From positions 124,001 to 188,000 of the forward strand of contig LJZR01000008.1 in assembly GCA_001314865.1 (NCBI GenBank): a stretch of 64,000 nt of DNA. The letters run 5' to 3'. Of this stretch, positions 8,597 through 17,467 are shown piece by piece. The notes beneath the pieces were generated by a model. It did not search any database, was not told the DNA's origin, and was given only the letters and a program-made list of their open reading frames with translations. The position numbers and the translations under genes are program-made. The stretch's first letter is position 1. Every line of letters starts with the position of its first letter. Origin of the DNA: Phormidesmis priestleyi Ana (GTDB lineage Bacteria > Cyanobacteriota > Cyanobacteriia > Phormidesmidales > Phormidesmidaceae).

Positions 8597-11371
8597 GTGC
8601 TCGCTGCCGATAATTCTGTTAGCTTGGGTAGTTCCGATAGTTTTGAGATCTCGGATAACAGCGCTTATAGCGCATCTTCGATAGTGAAACTGTCTATAAA
8701 CAGTCCAAGAGATGCTCTGCTCAGTACATCCTTAAGTCCGCAGCTAATCAGAATAGAGGCGGAGGACATGCTGCTCAATAACTATCGCCTCGAATCGATT
8801 GATTTTGCCTCTAATCAAATGGTTGCGAGCTTTTTTGGTGGGCAAAAGAACGAGAAGGGCAGCGTGAGTACTGTCTTTGCAGGGACTGATGGAATCTATG
8901 ATGTGATCTTAGGTTATTTTGACGAAGAGGGCGGCGGGGCAATACTCGATCCACTACTCAACGGCAACTCGTTGGGCAGGCTCAAGCTCGACCAAAAACT
9001 TGGCAGTAACAATGCAACGCCTGACACTTTTGTTCGTCGCACAGTTGGTCACCGTCTTTCCCTTAATCAGGGTGATACTTTCTCCGTACTGGGCTTTGAG
9101 GCTGCCAATGAACATGCTCGGATTGACTATATCGAATTTGTGAAAATTGCCAGTGCGGAGACAGCCTCAAATAAGGCGGATTTGCCTGAACCGATTCGGA
9201 TTAATGTGGGTGGTGACGCCTACACAGACAAATCCGGACAGGTTTGGAGCGCAGACCAATTTTTTGAAGATGGTCAAACCGCTAAAACAGATCGTAGTAT
9301 TTTAGGGAGCCTAAACGATCCGCTTTATCAAAGCGGGCGATATGCTAAGACCATGGACTATCACATTCCGGTTGCCAATGGGGTCTATGACCTAAATTTA
9401 CACTTTGCTGAAGTGGTTTGGGCGAGTGCGGGCGATCGCCTATTCGATATTTTTGTAGAAGGGCAATCACTGAGCGATCGCTTCGACATTTATCAGCAAG
9501 CCGGTCAAAGCAATAAAGCTGTTCAAAAAGGATTTAGCAATATTGTTGTCACCGACGGCAGGTTAGATATTCACTTAAAAGCGGTTAAAAACTACGCTCA
9601 ACTTTCGGGTATTGAAGTTCTCGCCTCTGGCTTAATCGATCCTACAGACGTCGATCCTATAGACATCGATTCTATCGACAATCCTACAGACGCGATTCGG
9701 GTCAACTCAGGCGGCGAAAGCTATATTGATAGCAAAGGCCAAACCTGGTTGGCAGACACCTTTTTTGACGATGGCTGGACAACTTATAAAGAGGTCAGCA
9801 TTCAAGACTCTAACGACGACTTTTTGTACAAAAGTGAGCGCTACGCCAAAACGTTAGACTACTCGGTCGCTGTTGCCAATGGTATTTACGATCTCAATTT
9901 GTTGTTTGCCGAAATTTACTGGTCAAATCCTGGACAGCGAACGTTTGATATTGCGGTTGAAGGTCAGTTGATTACTCAGAATCTTGATATTTACAAAGAA
10001 GTCGGCAAGTTCAAAGCCTTCAATCAGCAAATCAACGAGATTGTTGTGACAGATGGTCGTTTAGATATTTCGCTCACTGGCATTCAAGATAAAGCAAAGA
10101 TCTCTGGTTTTGAGATTTTGCCTGTGGCTTTAAATTCAAGCGCTGATGCTGATGCACCGCCTATTTTACCGGCCACCTCAGGTATGTTGCCGCCCGGCGC
10201 TGTAGCCTTGAGCAACGGTGCGAGCGTGCGCTACGTGAGCCCTACTGGCAGAGGCGATGGCAGCAGTTGGCAGCAGGCCGCTGATATTTCAGAGTTAGAT
10301 CGCCTCATTGAGCAGTCGTCGCCCGGTGATGAAATTTGGATTGCGGGTGATTTAGGGGCCTATAACATGGCTGGTAAATCTATTAGTATAGATAGCGGCA
10401 GTACCGCTGATAAGCCGATTTATATTAGGGGTGTAGCGTCTCAGGTGGGCGGGAATGATACGCCTTTGTTTGTGGGCGATCGCGCTGAAAACTGGGCGCC
10501 AGGTAAAAACAACGGCACGGAAGTATTCCGTTTGCTAAACGGGGCAAAACACTTACACTTTAGCGATTTAGACTTTAAAAACATTGGTAATGGAGCCTTT
10601 CGCTTTGGCGGAGATATCACTGATATTGTGCTAGAAGATATGCGGGCGACGAATGTGCGCCGGTTTGTTGAAAACTATGTGTCAGGGAGCGCCAGATCAG
10701 CCACTGTAAGCAATTTGACGATTCGAGATGTCGATATTAAAGGATTTTCCAAAAGCGCAATTCGCTTGCAGTACAACAGCAACAACATTTTGATTGAAGA
10801 TGTTGTCGGAGACTCGCAGCAGCAAGACGGCGACAACTTTGCCATGGGTGTGCATTTATTGGGCACAGTCAACAATGTGGTGCATCGACGGGTCACGATG
10901 AAAAACGCTGTGCAACGAAAGAGCGATTCAGACTATTGGAACGCTGATGGGTTTGTTACCGACTGGGGCACCTACAACATTACCTATGAAGATACCTTTG
11001 CTTCGGGTAATACCGATGGGGGCTACGATCTAAAATCAAAAGATACGCTACTCGTTCGCGCCGGAGCTGCTGATAACAAACGCAACTTCCGCATCTGGCG
11101 ATCGGCCACTATGATTGATGTCGCAAGCGACGATCCGTTGCGGCGAGGCGGGACTGGCACCAGCGCTCATATTAATGTGCTAGGCAACGAAGGTAACCTT
11201 TCCATTCGAGGCGGCACCTTTAGCGGCGATCGCGGAATCGATAACATTATTTTTGATTTGGACGATCAGGGGAGCGTCACGGTGGATGGCGTAGTGATTA
11301 CAGACGACCTTTACAGGCTGTACACCGTAGAGAAAGGAAAAATAGATCTCAAAAATGTAGTCGAGCCTTAG
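8597..11371 (+). CDS. Large malectin-domain and parallel beta-helix protein
   Basis: A 924-residue predicted carbohydrate-active or surface protein. Residues about 48-185 form a jelly-roll-like segment beginning IRIEAEDM, as in malectin/CBM-like modules. Two malectin domains follow (about 198-345, IRINVGGDAYTD; and about 365-510, IRVNSGGESYID) with the repeated pattern RYAKTxDY ... NGxYDLNLxFAE ... VTDGRLDI. They are joined by an Asp-rich PTDVDPID linker. From about 545 a right-handed beta-helix region begins (VRYVSPTGRGDGSSWQQA), as in pectate-lyase-like proteins. The first codon in frame is GTG at 8597, directly after an in-frame TGA at 8594. There is no N-terminal signal peptide, so export would need another route such as type I secretion, or the true start or frame differs. 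Substrate unknown. Confidence 0.8.
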   Translation: MLAADNSVSLGSSDSFEISDNSAYSASSIVKLSINSPRDALLSTSLSPQLIRIEAEDMLLNNYRLESIDFASNQMVASFFGGQKNEKGSVSTVFAGTDGIYDVILGYFDEEGGGAILDPLLNGNSLGRLKLDQKLGSNNATPDTFVRRTVGHRLSLNQGDTFSVLGFEAANEHARIDYIEFVKIASAETASNKADLPEPIRINVGGDAYTDKSGQVWSADQFFEDGQTAKTDRSILGSLNDPLYQSGRYAKTMDYHIPVANGVYDLNLHFAEVVWASAGDRLFDIFVEGQSLSDRFDIYQQAGQSNKAVQKGFSNIVVTDGRLDIHLKAVKNYAQLSGIEVLASGLIDPTDVDPIDIDSIDNPTDAIRVNSGGESYIDSKGQTWLADTFFDDGWTTYKEVSIQDSNDDFLYKSERYAKTLDYSVAVANGIYDLNLLFAEIYWSNPGQRTFDIAVEGQLITQNLDIYKEVGKFKAFNQQINEIVVTDGRLDISLTGIQDKAKISGFEILPVALNSSADADAPPILPATSGMLPPGAVALSNGASVRYVSPTGRGDGSSWQQAADISELDRLIEQSSPGDEIWIAGDLGAYNMAGKSISIDSGSTADKPIYIRGVASQVGGNDTPLFVGDRAENWAPGKNNGTEVFRLLNGAKHLHFSDLDFKNIGNGAFRFGGDITDIVLEDMRATNVRRFVENYVSGSARSATVSNLTIRDVDIKGFSKSAIRLQYNSNNILIEDVVGDSQQQDGDNFAMGVHLLGTVNNVVHRRVTMKNAVQRKSDSDYWNADGFVTDWGTYNITYEDTFASGNTDGGYDLKSKDTLLVRAGAADNKRNFRIWRSATMIDVASDDPLRRGGTGTSAHINVLGNEGNLSIRGGTFSGDRGIDNIIFDLDDQGSVTVDGVVITDDLYRLYTVEKGKIDLKNVVEP

Positions 11372-11394
11372 CCAAGGACTGTAGCCCAGATCCA

Positions 11395-11470
11395 TGAGCG
11401 CTAGACCCATGAGCGCTAGACCCATGAGAGCCAGAATCATCAGCGCTAGACCCATGAGAGCCAGAACGAT
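11395..11470. repeat. 15-bp tandem repeat, about five copies
   Basis: Imperfect copies of GAGCGCTAGACCCAT and the variant GAGAGCCAGAAYSAT lie between the convergent malectin/beta-helix gene and the YaiI-family gene. Confidence 0.75.
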
Positions 11471-11474
11471 GGGA

Positions 11475-11924
11475 TCAGATCTTGTGATGCTTTGCCAAAA
11501 AACGGTCGAGCTGATTGGCAAAGTTGGCCTTGTCACGATTGTTTAAAGGTGGCGGCCCACCACCCACTGGATCTGCGCCACCGCGAAAGGATTCTAGGAA
11601 ATTGCGAACGGAGAGGCGATCGCCAATATTCCGGCTCGTATATTCATCGCCTCTCGGGTTAAATACATAGCCCCCCTTATCGAGCACTTTGGCCGCTAAG
11701 GGGATATCTGCGGTAATGACCAAATCTCCCGCTACCAATAGCTCTACAATTTTGTTGTCAGCACCATCAAAGCCGGAAGGTACCACCAACATTTCGGCAT
11801 AGACAGGAATCTGCACCGGCTGATTGGCCACTAAAGTCAGCGGACATTGAGTTCGTTTTGCGGCTCTAAAAATAATCTCCTTAATAGCATTCGGACAGGC
11901 ATCTGCATCTATCCATATCTTCAT
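11475..11924 (-). CDS. YaiI/YqxD (UPF0178, DUF188) family protein
   Basis: A 149-residue protein of the UPF0178 family, which has a PIN/NYN-nuclease-like fold. Family signatures are the start [17 protein letters not shown] with the acidic DADACP motif, the strand [25 protein letters not shown] and the C-terminal NPRGDEYT. Length matches the family. The acidic residues suggest a metal site, but no biochemical function is established. It converges on the malectin/beta-helix gene across a tandem repeat. Confidence 0.9.
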   Translation of the reverse strand: MKIWIDADACPNAIKEIIFRAAKRTQCPLTLVANQPVQIPVYAEMLVVPSGFDGADNKIVELLVAGDLVITADIPLAAKVLDKGGYVFNPRGDEYTSRNIGDRLSVRNFLESFRGGADPVGGGPPPLNNRDKANFANQLDRFLAKHHKI

Positions 11925-11945
11925 GACTCGCTCCTAATGCTCCTA

Positions 11946-11978
11946 ATAAAGACGGGATAAAGACGGGATAAAGACGGG
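11946..11978. repeat. 11-bp tandem repeat, three copies
   Basis: Three perfect copies of ATAAAGACGGG lie just upstream of the YaiI-family gene on its 5' side. An 11-bp period would break any reading frame. Confidence 0.85.
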
Positions 11979-12200
11979 TGTTTGGATCAAGACAGGCGTT
12001 GAAATTAAGACAGGCATTTGGGCTAAAAACATTTGAGCTGAGGACTCTTTACGTACAAACACTGGCAAACTGGCAAAAAACTATCATCTCCTGGTGAAGG
12101 TTGGTCGATTTTACTCATGCGGTCTCTCCGTAGGATGGCTTACGCTGTCGGGCATCGCTCACTTTGTCTGCGCTCCCTATTTTTCCGCTAAATCCCTGCC

Positions 12201-12803
12201 ATGTTCTTGACCTCAAACCCTATTAAACCTCTGCGTCGTCGAGTTTGTAGCTGGAGACTTGCCGCCTCTTTTCTGTCTGTATTTTCTACAGTCACTCTGG
12301 TGAGTACCCTGTCAGTACATCCGGCAACAGCCCAGTCGGTTACGCCAATGCCCGATGGCCGCATTAGGTCAACGCCAGCCCCTGGGCTATCAACGGCAGG
12401 GATGACCTTTAAGCAGGCGATGAACATAGGCTATGCAGCCTCACGCCAGGGTGATTTTAATACCGCACTGATTAATTTTCAAAGGGCGCTACTGATTCAG
12501 CCTGGAAATGCCTATGCAGCGGCAGCCGCAGACAATATGGCCTTTTACATACAGTATGGGCGGGTTTCTACTCGGCAGCGAGCTATAACCCAGCTCCAGT
12601 CCACCTTGACGAGTGCCATCACACAAAAGGACTGGGTCTGCGCGGCCACTACGATTGATCAGCTCACGACCTACACTGAGCCGGGTTCACTCAACCGGGA
12701 GCGCCTGATTGGTCAACGCGGAGAAATCAGCGGTCTGCTAGATGCTCGCTTAGACCACGATCGATGGTCTACCGTGTGCTCGGCCCAGCAGCCTGTTTAT
12801 TAA
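12201..12803 (+). CDS. Secreted TPR-like protein
   Basis: A 200-residue protein with a Sec-type signal peptide: a basic N-terminus (KPLRRRVCSWR), a hydrophobic core at about 18-38, and a probable AxA cleavage site after ATA at 42-44. The mature part contains one or two TPR-like helical pairs (about 70-105, AMNIGYAASRQGDFNTALINFQRALLIQP), then a region without recognised features that contains two cysteines. Proteins of this kind are common in cyanobacteria without known function. The mature protein is probably periplasmic. Confidence 0.75.
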   Translation: MFLTSNPIKPLRRRVCSWRLAASFLSVFSTVTLVSTLSVHPATAQSVTPMPDGRIRSTPAPGLSTAGMTFKQAMNIGYAASRQGDFNTALINFQRALLIQPGNAYAAAAADNMAFYIQYGRVSTRQRAITQLQSTLTSAITQKDWVCAATTIDQLTTYTEPGSLNRERLIGQRGEISGLLDARLDHDRWSTVCSAQQPVY

Positions 12804-12999
12804 CTCATTACGTTGCAAGCAGCGTTACATTTTGTTACATTGATAGATGTTAACGAAAGTTTACATATCGTACTGATGGGTCTGCCAAGACTTTTTGATA
12901 AAGTTCAGGCCGCCTGTCGGGTTTCAATGGGTAAATTTTCGTCATCGGATTTGTCAGGGATTTCTAAATGTAGTCGCTGAACTTAATGTAGTCAGAGAG

Positions 13000-13608
13000 A
13001 TGAACCCATACCAATTGGTTGAGAAACAGTTAGCTGACCGATATGCATCGGGTCATCGTGACTTTGCACGGATAGATTTGCGCGAGGCGAGGCTAAAAGG
13101 CATTGTGCTGACAGGCGCTCAGCTATGCTGGGCGGATTTAACTCAGGCCAACCTTACAGAGGCCTCCTTGGACGATGCAAACCTGATGGGCGCAATTATG
13201 TGGCGGGCGGTTTTAGCGGGCACTCGACTACGCTGGGCTAACCTTCACCAGGCAATGATGGTGCGCTGCGATGCAGCAGCTGCTGACTTTAAAGGCGCAA
13301 ACCTTCATAGAGCCGATTTACGACTGGGAAATCTTCGCGGTGCGAACCTAGCCGGGGCCGACTTGCACGGGGCGAAGCTTTGCTACAGCGATCTGCGCAA
13401 GGCTGATTTGACGGGGGCTGATTTGACTGGAGCTGATTTGACAGGGGCTAATTTAACGGGTGCTCGGATGGAAGCCGTTTGTTGGCAGGCGACCTTGCTC
13501 CAGCGAACACAGCTAGATGCCAGCTTTGCCCTAGAAAGTGCCTGTATGAAGGATTCTGCTTTGAGGCGCGCATGTTATACACCTATGCCTCCACTGACAG
13601 TTGTATAA
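13000..13608 (+). CDS. Pentapeptide-repeat protein
   Basis: A 202-residue protein dominated by pentapeptide repeats of the A(D/N)LxX type from about residue 20 to 175, for example ADLTGADLTGADLTGANLTG. It should fold as a right-handed quadrilateral beta-helix. The ATG at 13000 is preferred over the TTG at 12895 because the conserved-looking part begins MNPYQLVEKQLADRYASGHRDF. The stretch at about 13407-13460 is a perfect 15-bp DNA repeat, consistent with recent expansion. Function is unknown; such proteins are very common in cyanobacteria. Confidence 0.85.
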   Translation: MNPYQLVEKQLADRYASGHRDFARIDLREARLKGIVLTGAQLCWADLTQANLTEASLDDANLMGAIMWRAVLAGTRLRWANLHQAMMVRCDAAAADFKGANLHRADLRLGNLRGANLAGADLHGAKLCYSDLRKADLTGADLTGADLTGANLTGARMEAVCWQATLLQRTQLDASFALESACMKDSALRRACYTPMPPLTVV

Positions 13609-13676
13609 CCCGTGGTATAGCTTATAAAAATGGCGACTGTGTAAAAATGGAAGCTGTGTTTTGAGCTGCGCTTGCC

Positions 13677-14579
13677 ATGGAATTTTATACTTGGAATAAC
13701 TATCGCTGCGCTTTTTCAAAAGTGCCGGGTGAGTCTGGAAAACCTGCGCTGCTGCTGATCCATCCGATTGGGGTAGGACTTTCGGGGGAGTTTTGGCAGC
13801 CATTTATCGCTCAGTGGGGGCGGAGTGAAGCGGCTAATAATTCTATTTACAATGTGGATTTGCTGGGCTGTGGCGCAAGTGATATGCCCAAGCGGGCCTA
13901 CCGGCCTGAGGACTGGGCCGAGCAGTTGGCTTGTTTCTTGAGTACGGTAGCAACTGAACCGGTGATACTGGTTGTGCAGGGCGCATTGCTGCCGGTGGCT
14001 GTTCGACTGATGGCACTGCCAGCGGCTGAGAAGGTAAAAGGATTGGTACTGTCTGGCCCGCCTGCTTGGCGCCTGATGACGACCCCAACCGCAGACTGGA
14101 AGCAGTCACTGAGCTGGAGCCTGTTTGCTTCGCCTTTGGGTAATTTGTTTTATCGCTATGCGCGGCGCGAGAAATTTTTGCGGTCGTTTTCGCAGCGGCA
14201 GCTGTTTGAACGGGTAGAAGATGTGACCGATGGCTGGTTACAAATGCTAGAGACCGGCGCAAAGGATCTCGATAGCCGATATGCCGTGTTTTCTTTTTTG
14301 GCTGGATTTTGGCGGCAGGACTATGCTGAGGCGATCGCTCAAATTCAGCAGCCGGTCTTAGTTGTCATGGGCGAAGAAGCCTCTACGATTGATCGCACAA
14401 CCGCGCAGCAAATAAAGAAAGCGACTGATAACCCTAGCCAAAAGCGATTGCAAGACTATATTGATCACTTCCCAAGAGCCCAAGGTGTCAGCATTGCAGG
14501 TCGTAATGTGTTGCCTTATGAGTCATCGGGTGAGTTTGTCGATGCGATCGCACCCTTCATTACCGCGCTTTCCGCCTAA
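13677..14579 (+). CDS. Alpha/beta-hydrolase-fold protein lacking the canonical catalytic residues
   Basis: A 300-residue protein with the alpha/beta-hydrolase fold: LLLIHPIGVGLSGEFW (oxyanion region, about 25-40), NVDLLGCGASDMP (59-71), a helical cap (about 140-215) and a last strand/loop region. The nucleophile elbow, normally G-x-S-x-G, reads V-V-Q-G-A-L (residues 99-104), with no serine, cysteine or aspartate. The usual catalytic histidine near the C-terminus is replaced in GRNVLPYES (N277). From memory, related cyanobacterial proteins share the VVQGALLP and GRNVLPYE motifs, so this looks like a family property rather than damage. A binding or scaffold role, or a different chemistry, is possible. 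Start ATG at 13677. Confidence 0.8.
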   Translation: MEFYTWNNYRCAFSKVPGESGKPALLLIHPIGVGLSGEFWQPFIAQWGRSEAANNSIYNVDLLGCGASDMPKRAYRPEDWAEQLACFLSTVATEPVILVVQGALLPVAVRLMALPAAEKVKGLVLSGPPAWRLMTTPTADWKQSLSWSLFASPLGNLFYRYARREKFLRSFSQRQLFERVEDVTDGWLQMLETGAKDLDSRYAVFSFLAGFWRQDYAEAIAQIQQPVLVVMGEEASTIDRTTAQQIKKATDNPSQKRLQDYIDHFPRAQGVSIAGRNVLPYESSGEFVDAIAPFITALSA

Positions 14580-14645
14580 ATTTCGATAGGCCGCGAAGCA
14601 CGCTGTTTTTCTTGCCTTTAGGATTGACTGTTTATTCGTCAGATT

Positions 14646-14726
14646 CAGTCGTTACATTTAGTCGTTACATTTAGTCGTTGACAGTCACCTTCAGTCGTTG
14701 ACAGTCACATTTAGTCGTTGACAGTC
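14646..14726. repeat. Tandem repeat at the 3' end of the pseudokinase gene
   Basis: Five copies of a unit built on AGTCGTTACATTT or AGTCGTTGACAGTCAC run from the intergenic region into the last codons and stop codon of the pseudokinase gene, so the terminal residues TVND are encoded within the repeat. Confidence 0.8.
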
Positions 14727-17206
14727 TCAGATTCAGGTGTCGCTTCTAGATTGGTTGAATTAGTCGGGCGATTTCTATTTTCAACCCTGTCGGACATGGT
14801 TCTCGGCGTTTCTTCTGGCTCAGTTGTTGTAGATTCTTCAGGTGGCTCGGCTGGTGGTGCAACTGGCGTAGTCGAAACGTTATCTACCGAAATCGCGAGC
14901 TGATAGTCAATCGCCTGATTAGACCGGTTGACCACAACCACTTCATAAAGCCCCGACTGAGTGAGTGCGCCCGACCAAGTGGTTTGCGCTGAGTCTGCAA
15001 ACACAGCAGGCGAATCATCTGTTTGCTCTGGCGGATACAGCGAAAGCTGAGTGCTCTCTGGTGGTGCGCTCAGGTTTAGCCTCAGCAACTGCCCAGCCGA
15101 GAGCGACATTAAATAAATGCGTCCTTCACCTGGGCCGAGCCGACCGCTGACATCGCGGCTGAGCTGGCCATCGCTAAAGGCAACTGTTTCAGTGACGCTG
15201 CCTGTGCTGATGGCTTGAGCGCGGTTTTCAGCGATCGCATAATACAGCTGCCCAACGGGCTGAGCCAAAAAATCCTGCCCTGCTTGATTGGGAAACAGGT
15301 TGAAAAACTTGGCATCGACCAGATCGTTGAGGGCGCGATCATTCACGTTGGCAGAGGCAATGAGCGATCGCCACTGGCTCCGACTCTCCTCGCTATAGCT
15401 GCCCAAAGCCGTTAGGCTGCTTCTGTCAAGGTTTCCTTCCAACCTGTTGAGCACGCGAGTGGCAATATTGTCCCTACGAATGCGCAACGGTTCATCGGTA
15501 GCCGCCGCCGTCAGCTCCTTGCGTCCGCCGTTGGGGCCTGCTGTGAGCAGTGCCGGATATTCCTGGTAAAACAGTTGATTAACTAGATCATTAAAGTAAC
15601 TTTCGTTAATTCCTAGCGCTTCTCGACGACTCCGAATAGCTTGCTGGCGTGCCGTTTCTTCAGGCGAATATTCACCGTCTCTAAGCGCATTGTTGCTAGC
15701 GAGCTGCGCGCCGTTTCGCTGATCCCCAGTTAGACCAGCATCTAACGGTGAACGATTATTGCGCGCGAGCGCATACAGCATTAGCGCTGTACCGGCTAAG
15801 CCTAAGGTCAGCAGCAGTCCAATGAGTGCCTGACTCGCGCCGGGTTTATCGCCTGATTCTCTGGGCCTGAGTTCTCGTTCGTATACATTAGACTCACTAG
15901 CGGCGCTGTCTCGGTAGCCGATGGGTTCAGCGGGCATCACCTCAGGTGCGGTTACCGACAGCATCATTGTGTCATCGTCATAGTCCGTTTCTCCAGCTAT
16001 ACCCGTCATGTCAGGCACTCCAGTTGCAGCGCCCCCTATCCCAACTGAGGGATAAAGCTGACTAAAAGTCGCTGCTATGCTGCCATCCTCATATCCGCTG
16101 TCTGCGACACCCACCCAAGGTACATCAGGAGAAGTTTCGCTCGCCTGCAAAGTGCTAAGCACTGCGTCGGCAGTTGGAAAACGCTCACTGGGCGCTGCCG
16201 ACAGCATCTTTCTTAAAATTTGGCCTAGTTTAGGACTCAGCAATTCATATCCCCGCCATGAGCCATGCTGCAAATCATGCAGCATTTCGGGTGATTCACC
16301 CGTGGCCAGCACCAGCATAGTGGCCGCTAGCCCGTATAAATCAGTCGTTGGATCGACTTCATCAGCCTCTTCATCAATTTTTTCATCAATTTTTTCATTC
16401 GCCTCAAAGCCTTCCGTGTTTTTGGCTCCAAAGCCTTCTGTGTTTTTGGCTCCAAAGCCTTCTATGCCCTTGGCTTCGGCTGATTCAGCAAATGCTTGTG
16501 TTTCGAGCAGTCCTTTTAGCGATTCTGGGCCTTCAGAGGCTGAGACTTCAGATGCTGAGACTTCAGAGACTGAGACTTCAGAGACTGAGACTTCAGAGGC
16601 TGAGACTTCAGAGGCTGTGCTCTTGCCAGTGCCCGCCGTGTCTTGCTGCTTGAGGTCGCCAAAGCCAATGAGTACAGGTAGTCCATCAGCCTGCCTAAGA
16701 ATGATCTTTTTAGGAGAGATGTTGCCGTGGATAATGCCCTTGCTGTGAATGTGCGAAAGGACGGGCAGGAGCTGATAAAGCAGCTGTATGATTTCAGTTT
16801 CTGAAAAAGAGCCGCCCCATTGCTGTCGGTCTTCTAACAGGGACTGATAGCTAGGGCCTTGCACATAGTCTCTCACTCGGTATAGCTTGCTGCCCTGCGT
16901 ATTTGCAGAGGTCGGATCGGCTAGCGTCGGATCGGCAGGCGTCGGATAGAACTTAGGGATTTGCTCGTGGTCTAACTGGGCTAGTGCCTGCACCGACCGA
17001 TCGAGCAGTGCTTGGGTGCGGGCGATCGCACTATCCTCGTCAGCGGGCGGAATGAATTCTTGGACAACGCACAGCGCATTGCCATTATGTCGGTCTTGAG
17101 CCAGATAGGTTCGATGAGACAAATCCTCGCTTAACACCTGCACGACTTGGTAGCGATCGCCCAATCGCAACGTTGGTTTATCCTGCTGACCACTCTCTGA
17201 ATTCAT
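14711..17206 (-). CDS. Membrane pseudokinase with C-terminal PPC-like domain
   Basis: An 831-residue protein with an N-terminal Ser/Thr-kinase-like domain (about 14-355). Key catalytic residues are replaced: the beta3 lysine position reads CVVQEF (Gln49), the HRD motif reads HGN (160-162) and the DFG motif reads GFG (181-183). Between the DFG position and the rest of the C-lobe is a low-complexity insert (about 190-285) made of SEVSA and FGAKNTEG repeats and acidic residues. A single transmembrane helix lies at about 460-481. The extracytoplasmic part has a helical region (510-665) and a beta-rich domain (about 690-785) resembling bacterial pre-peptidase C-terminal (PPC) domains, followed by a Pro/Glu/Thr-rich tail. 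It is probably a cytoplasmic sensor or scaffold linked to an envelope domain. Confidence 0.82.
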   Translation of the reverse strand: MNSESGQQDKPTLRLGDRYQVVQVLSEDLSHRTYLAQDRHNGNALCVVQEFIPPADEDSAIARTQALLDRSVQALAQLDHEQIPKFYPTPADPTLADPTSANTQGSKLYRVRDYVQGPSYQSLLEDRQQWGGSFSETEIIQLLYQLLPVLSHIHSKGIIHGNISPKKIILRQADGLPVLIGFGDLKQQDTAGTGKSTASEVSASEVSVSEVSVSEVSASEVSASEGPESLKGLLETQAFAESAEAKGIEGFGAKNTEGFGAKNTEGFEANEKIDEKIDEEADEVDPTTDLYGLAATMLVLATGESPEMLHDLQHGSWRGYELLSPKLGQILRKMLSAAPSERFPTADAVLSTLQASETSPDVPWVGVADSGYEDGSIAATFSQLYPSVGIGGAATGVPDMTGIAGETDYDDDTMMLSVTAPEVMPAEPIGYRDSAASESNVYERELRPRESGDKPGASQALIGLLLTLGLAGTALMLYALARNNRSPLDAGLTGDQRNGAQLASNNALRDGEYSPEETARQQAIRSRREALGINESYFNDLVNQLFYQEYPALLTAGPNGGRKELTAAATDEPLRIRRDNIATRVLNRLEGNLDRSSLTALGSYSEESRSQWRSLIASANVNDRALNDLVDAKFFNLFPNQAGQDFLAQPVGQLYYAIAENRAQAISTGSVTETVAFSDGQLSRDVSGRLGPGEGRIYLMSLSAGQLLRLNLSAPPESTQLSLYPPEQTDDSPAVFADSAQTTWSGALTQSGLYEVVVVNRSNQAIDYQLAISVDNVSTTPVAPPAEPPEESTTTEPEETPRTMSDRVENRNRPTNSTNLEATPESETVND
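16531..16617. repeat. 15-bp in-frame tandem repeat, about six copies
   Basis: Units of GAGGCTGAGACTTCA with small changes encode the SEVSA/SEVSV repeats in the pseudokinase insert. A second repeat of 24 bp at about 16419-16466 encodes FGAKNTEG twice. Confidence 0.85.
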
Positions 17207-17467
17207 GACCTATTTCTCCTGAGAGTAAACGAGATGCCGAGCGCTAACACAGCGTTAATACTAAAAATTGTACAGAAGTACCAACCGGCTATACAGAACT
17301 CCCAGGTAGATTAGCAGGCAATCTGCCTATCAAGATAGATGTCAATATGGCCAATGTATGACCGGTGCCAGATACATCTTATTTCCATCTGTATTTTCAT
17401 TTATGTAGTGTAGTACTGGTGTATAACACTGATACCATTCAATATTGATCACAGCCCTCCTCTGCCC

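Noticed and set aside
11180-11536. 118-codon frame crossing the 15-bp repeat
   Set aside because: It is kept open by the repeat and overlaps two real genes in other frames.
16077-16748. 223-codon plus-strand frame with Ser/Glu/Thr repeats
   Set aside because: Antisense to the low-complexity insert of the pseudokinase gene.
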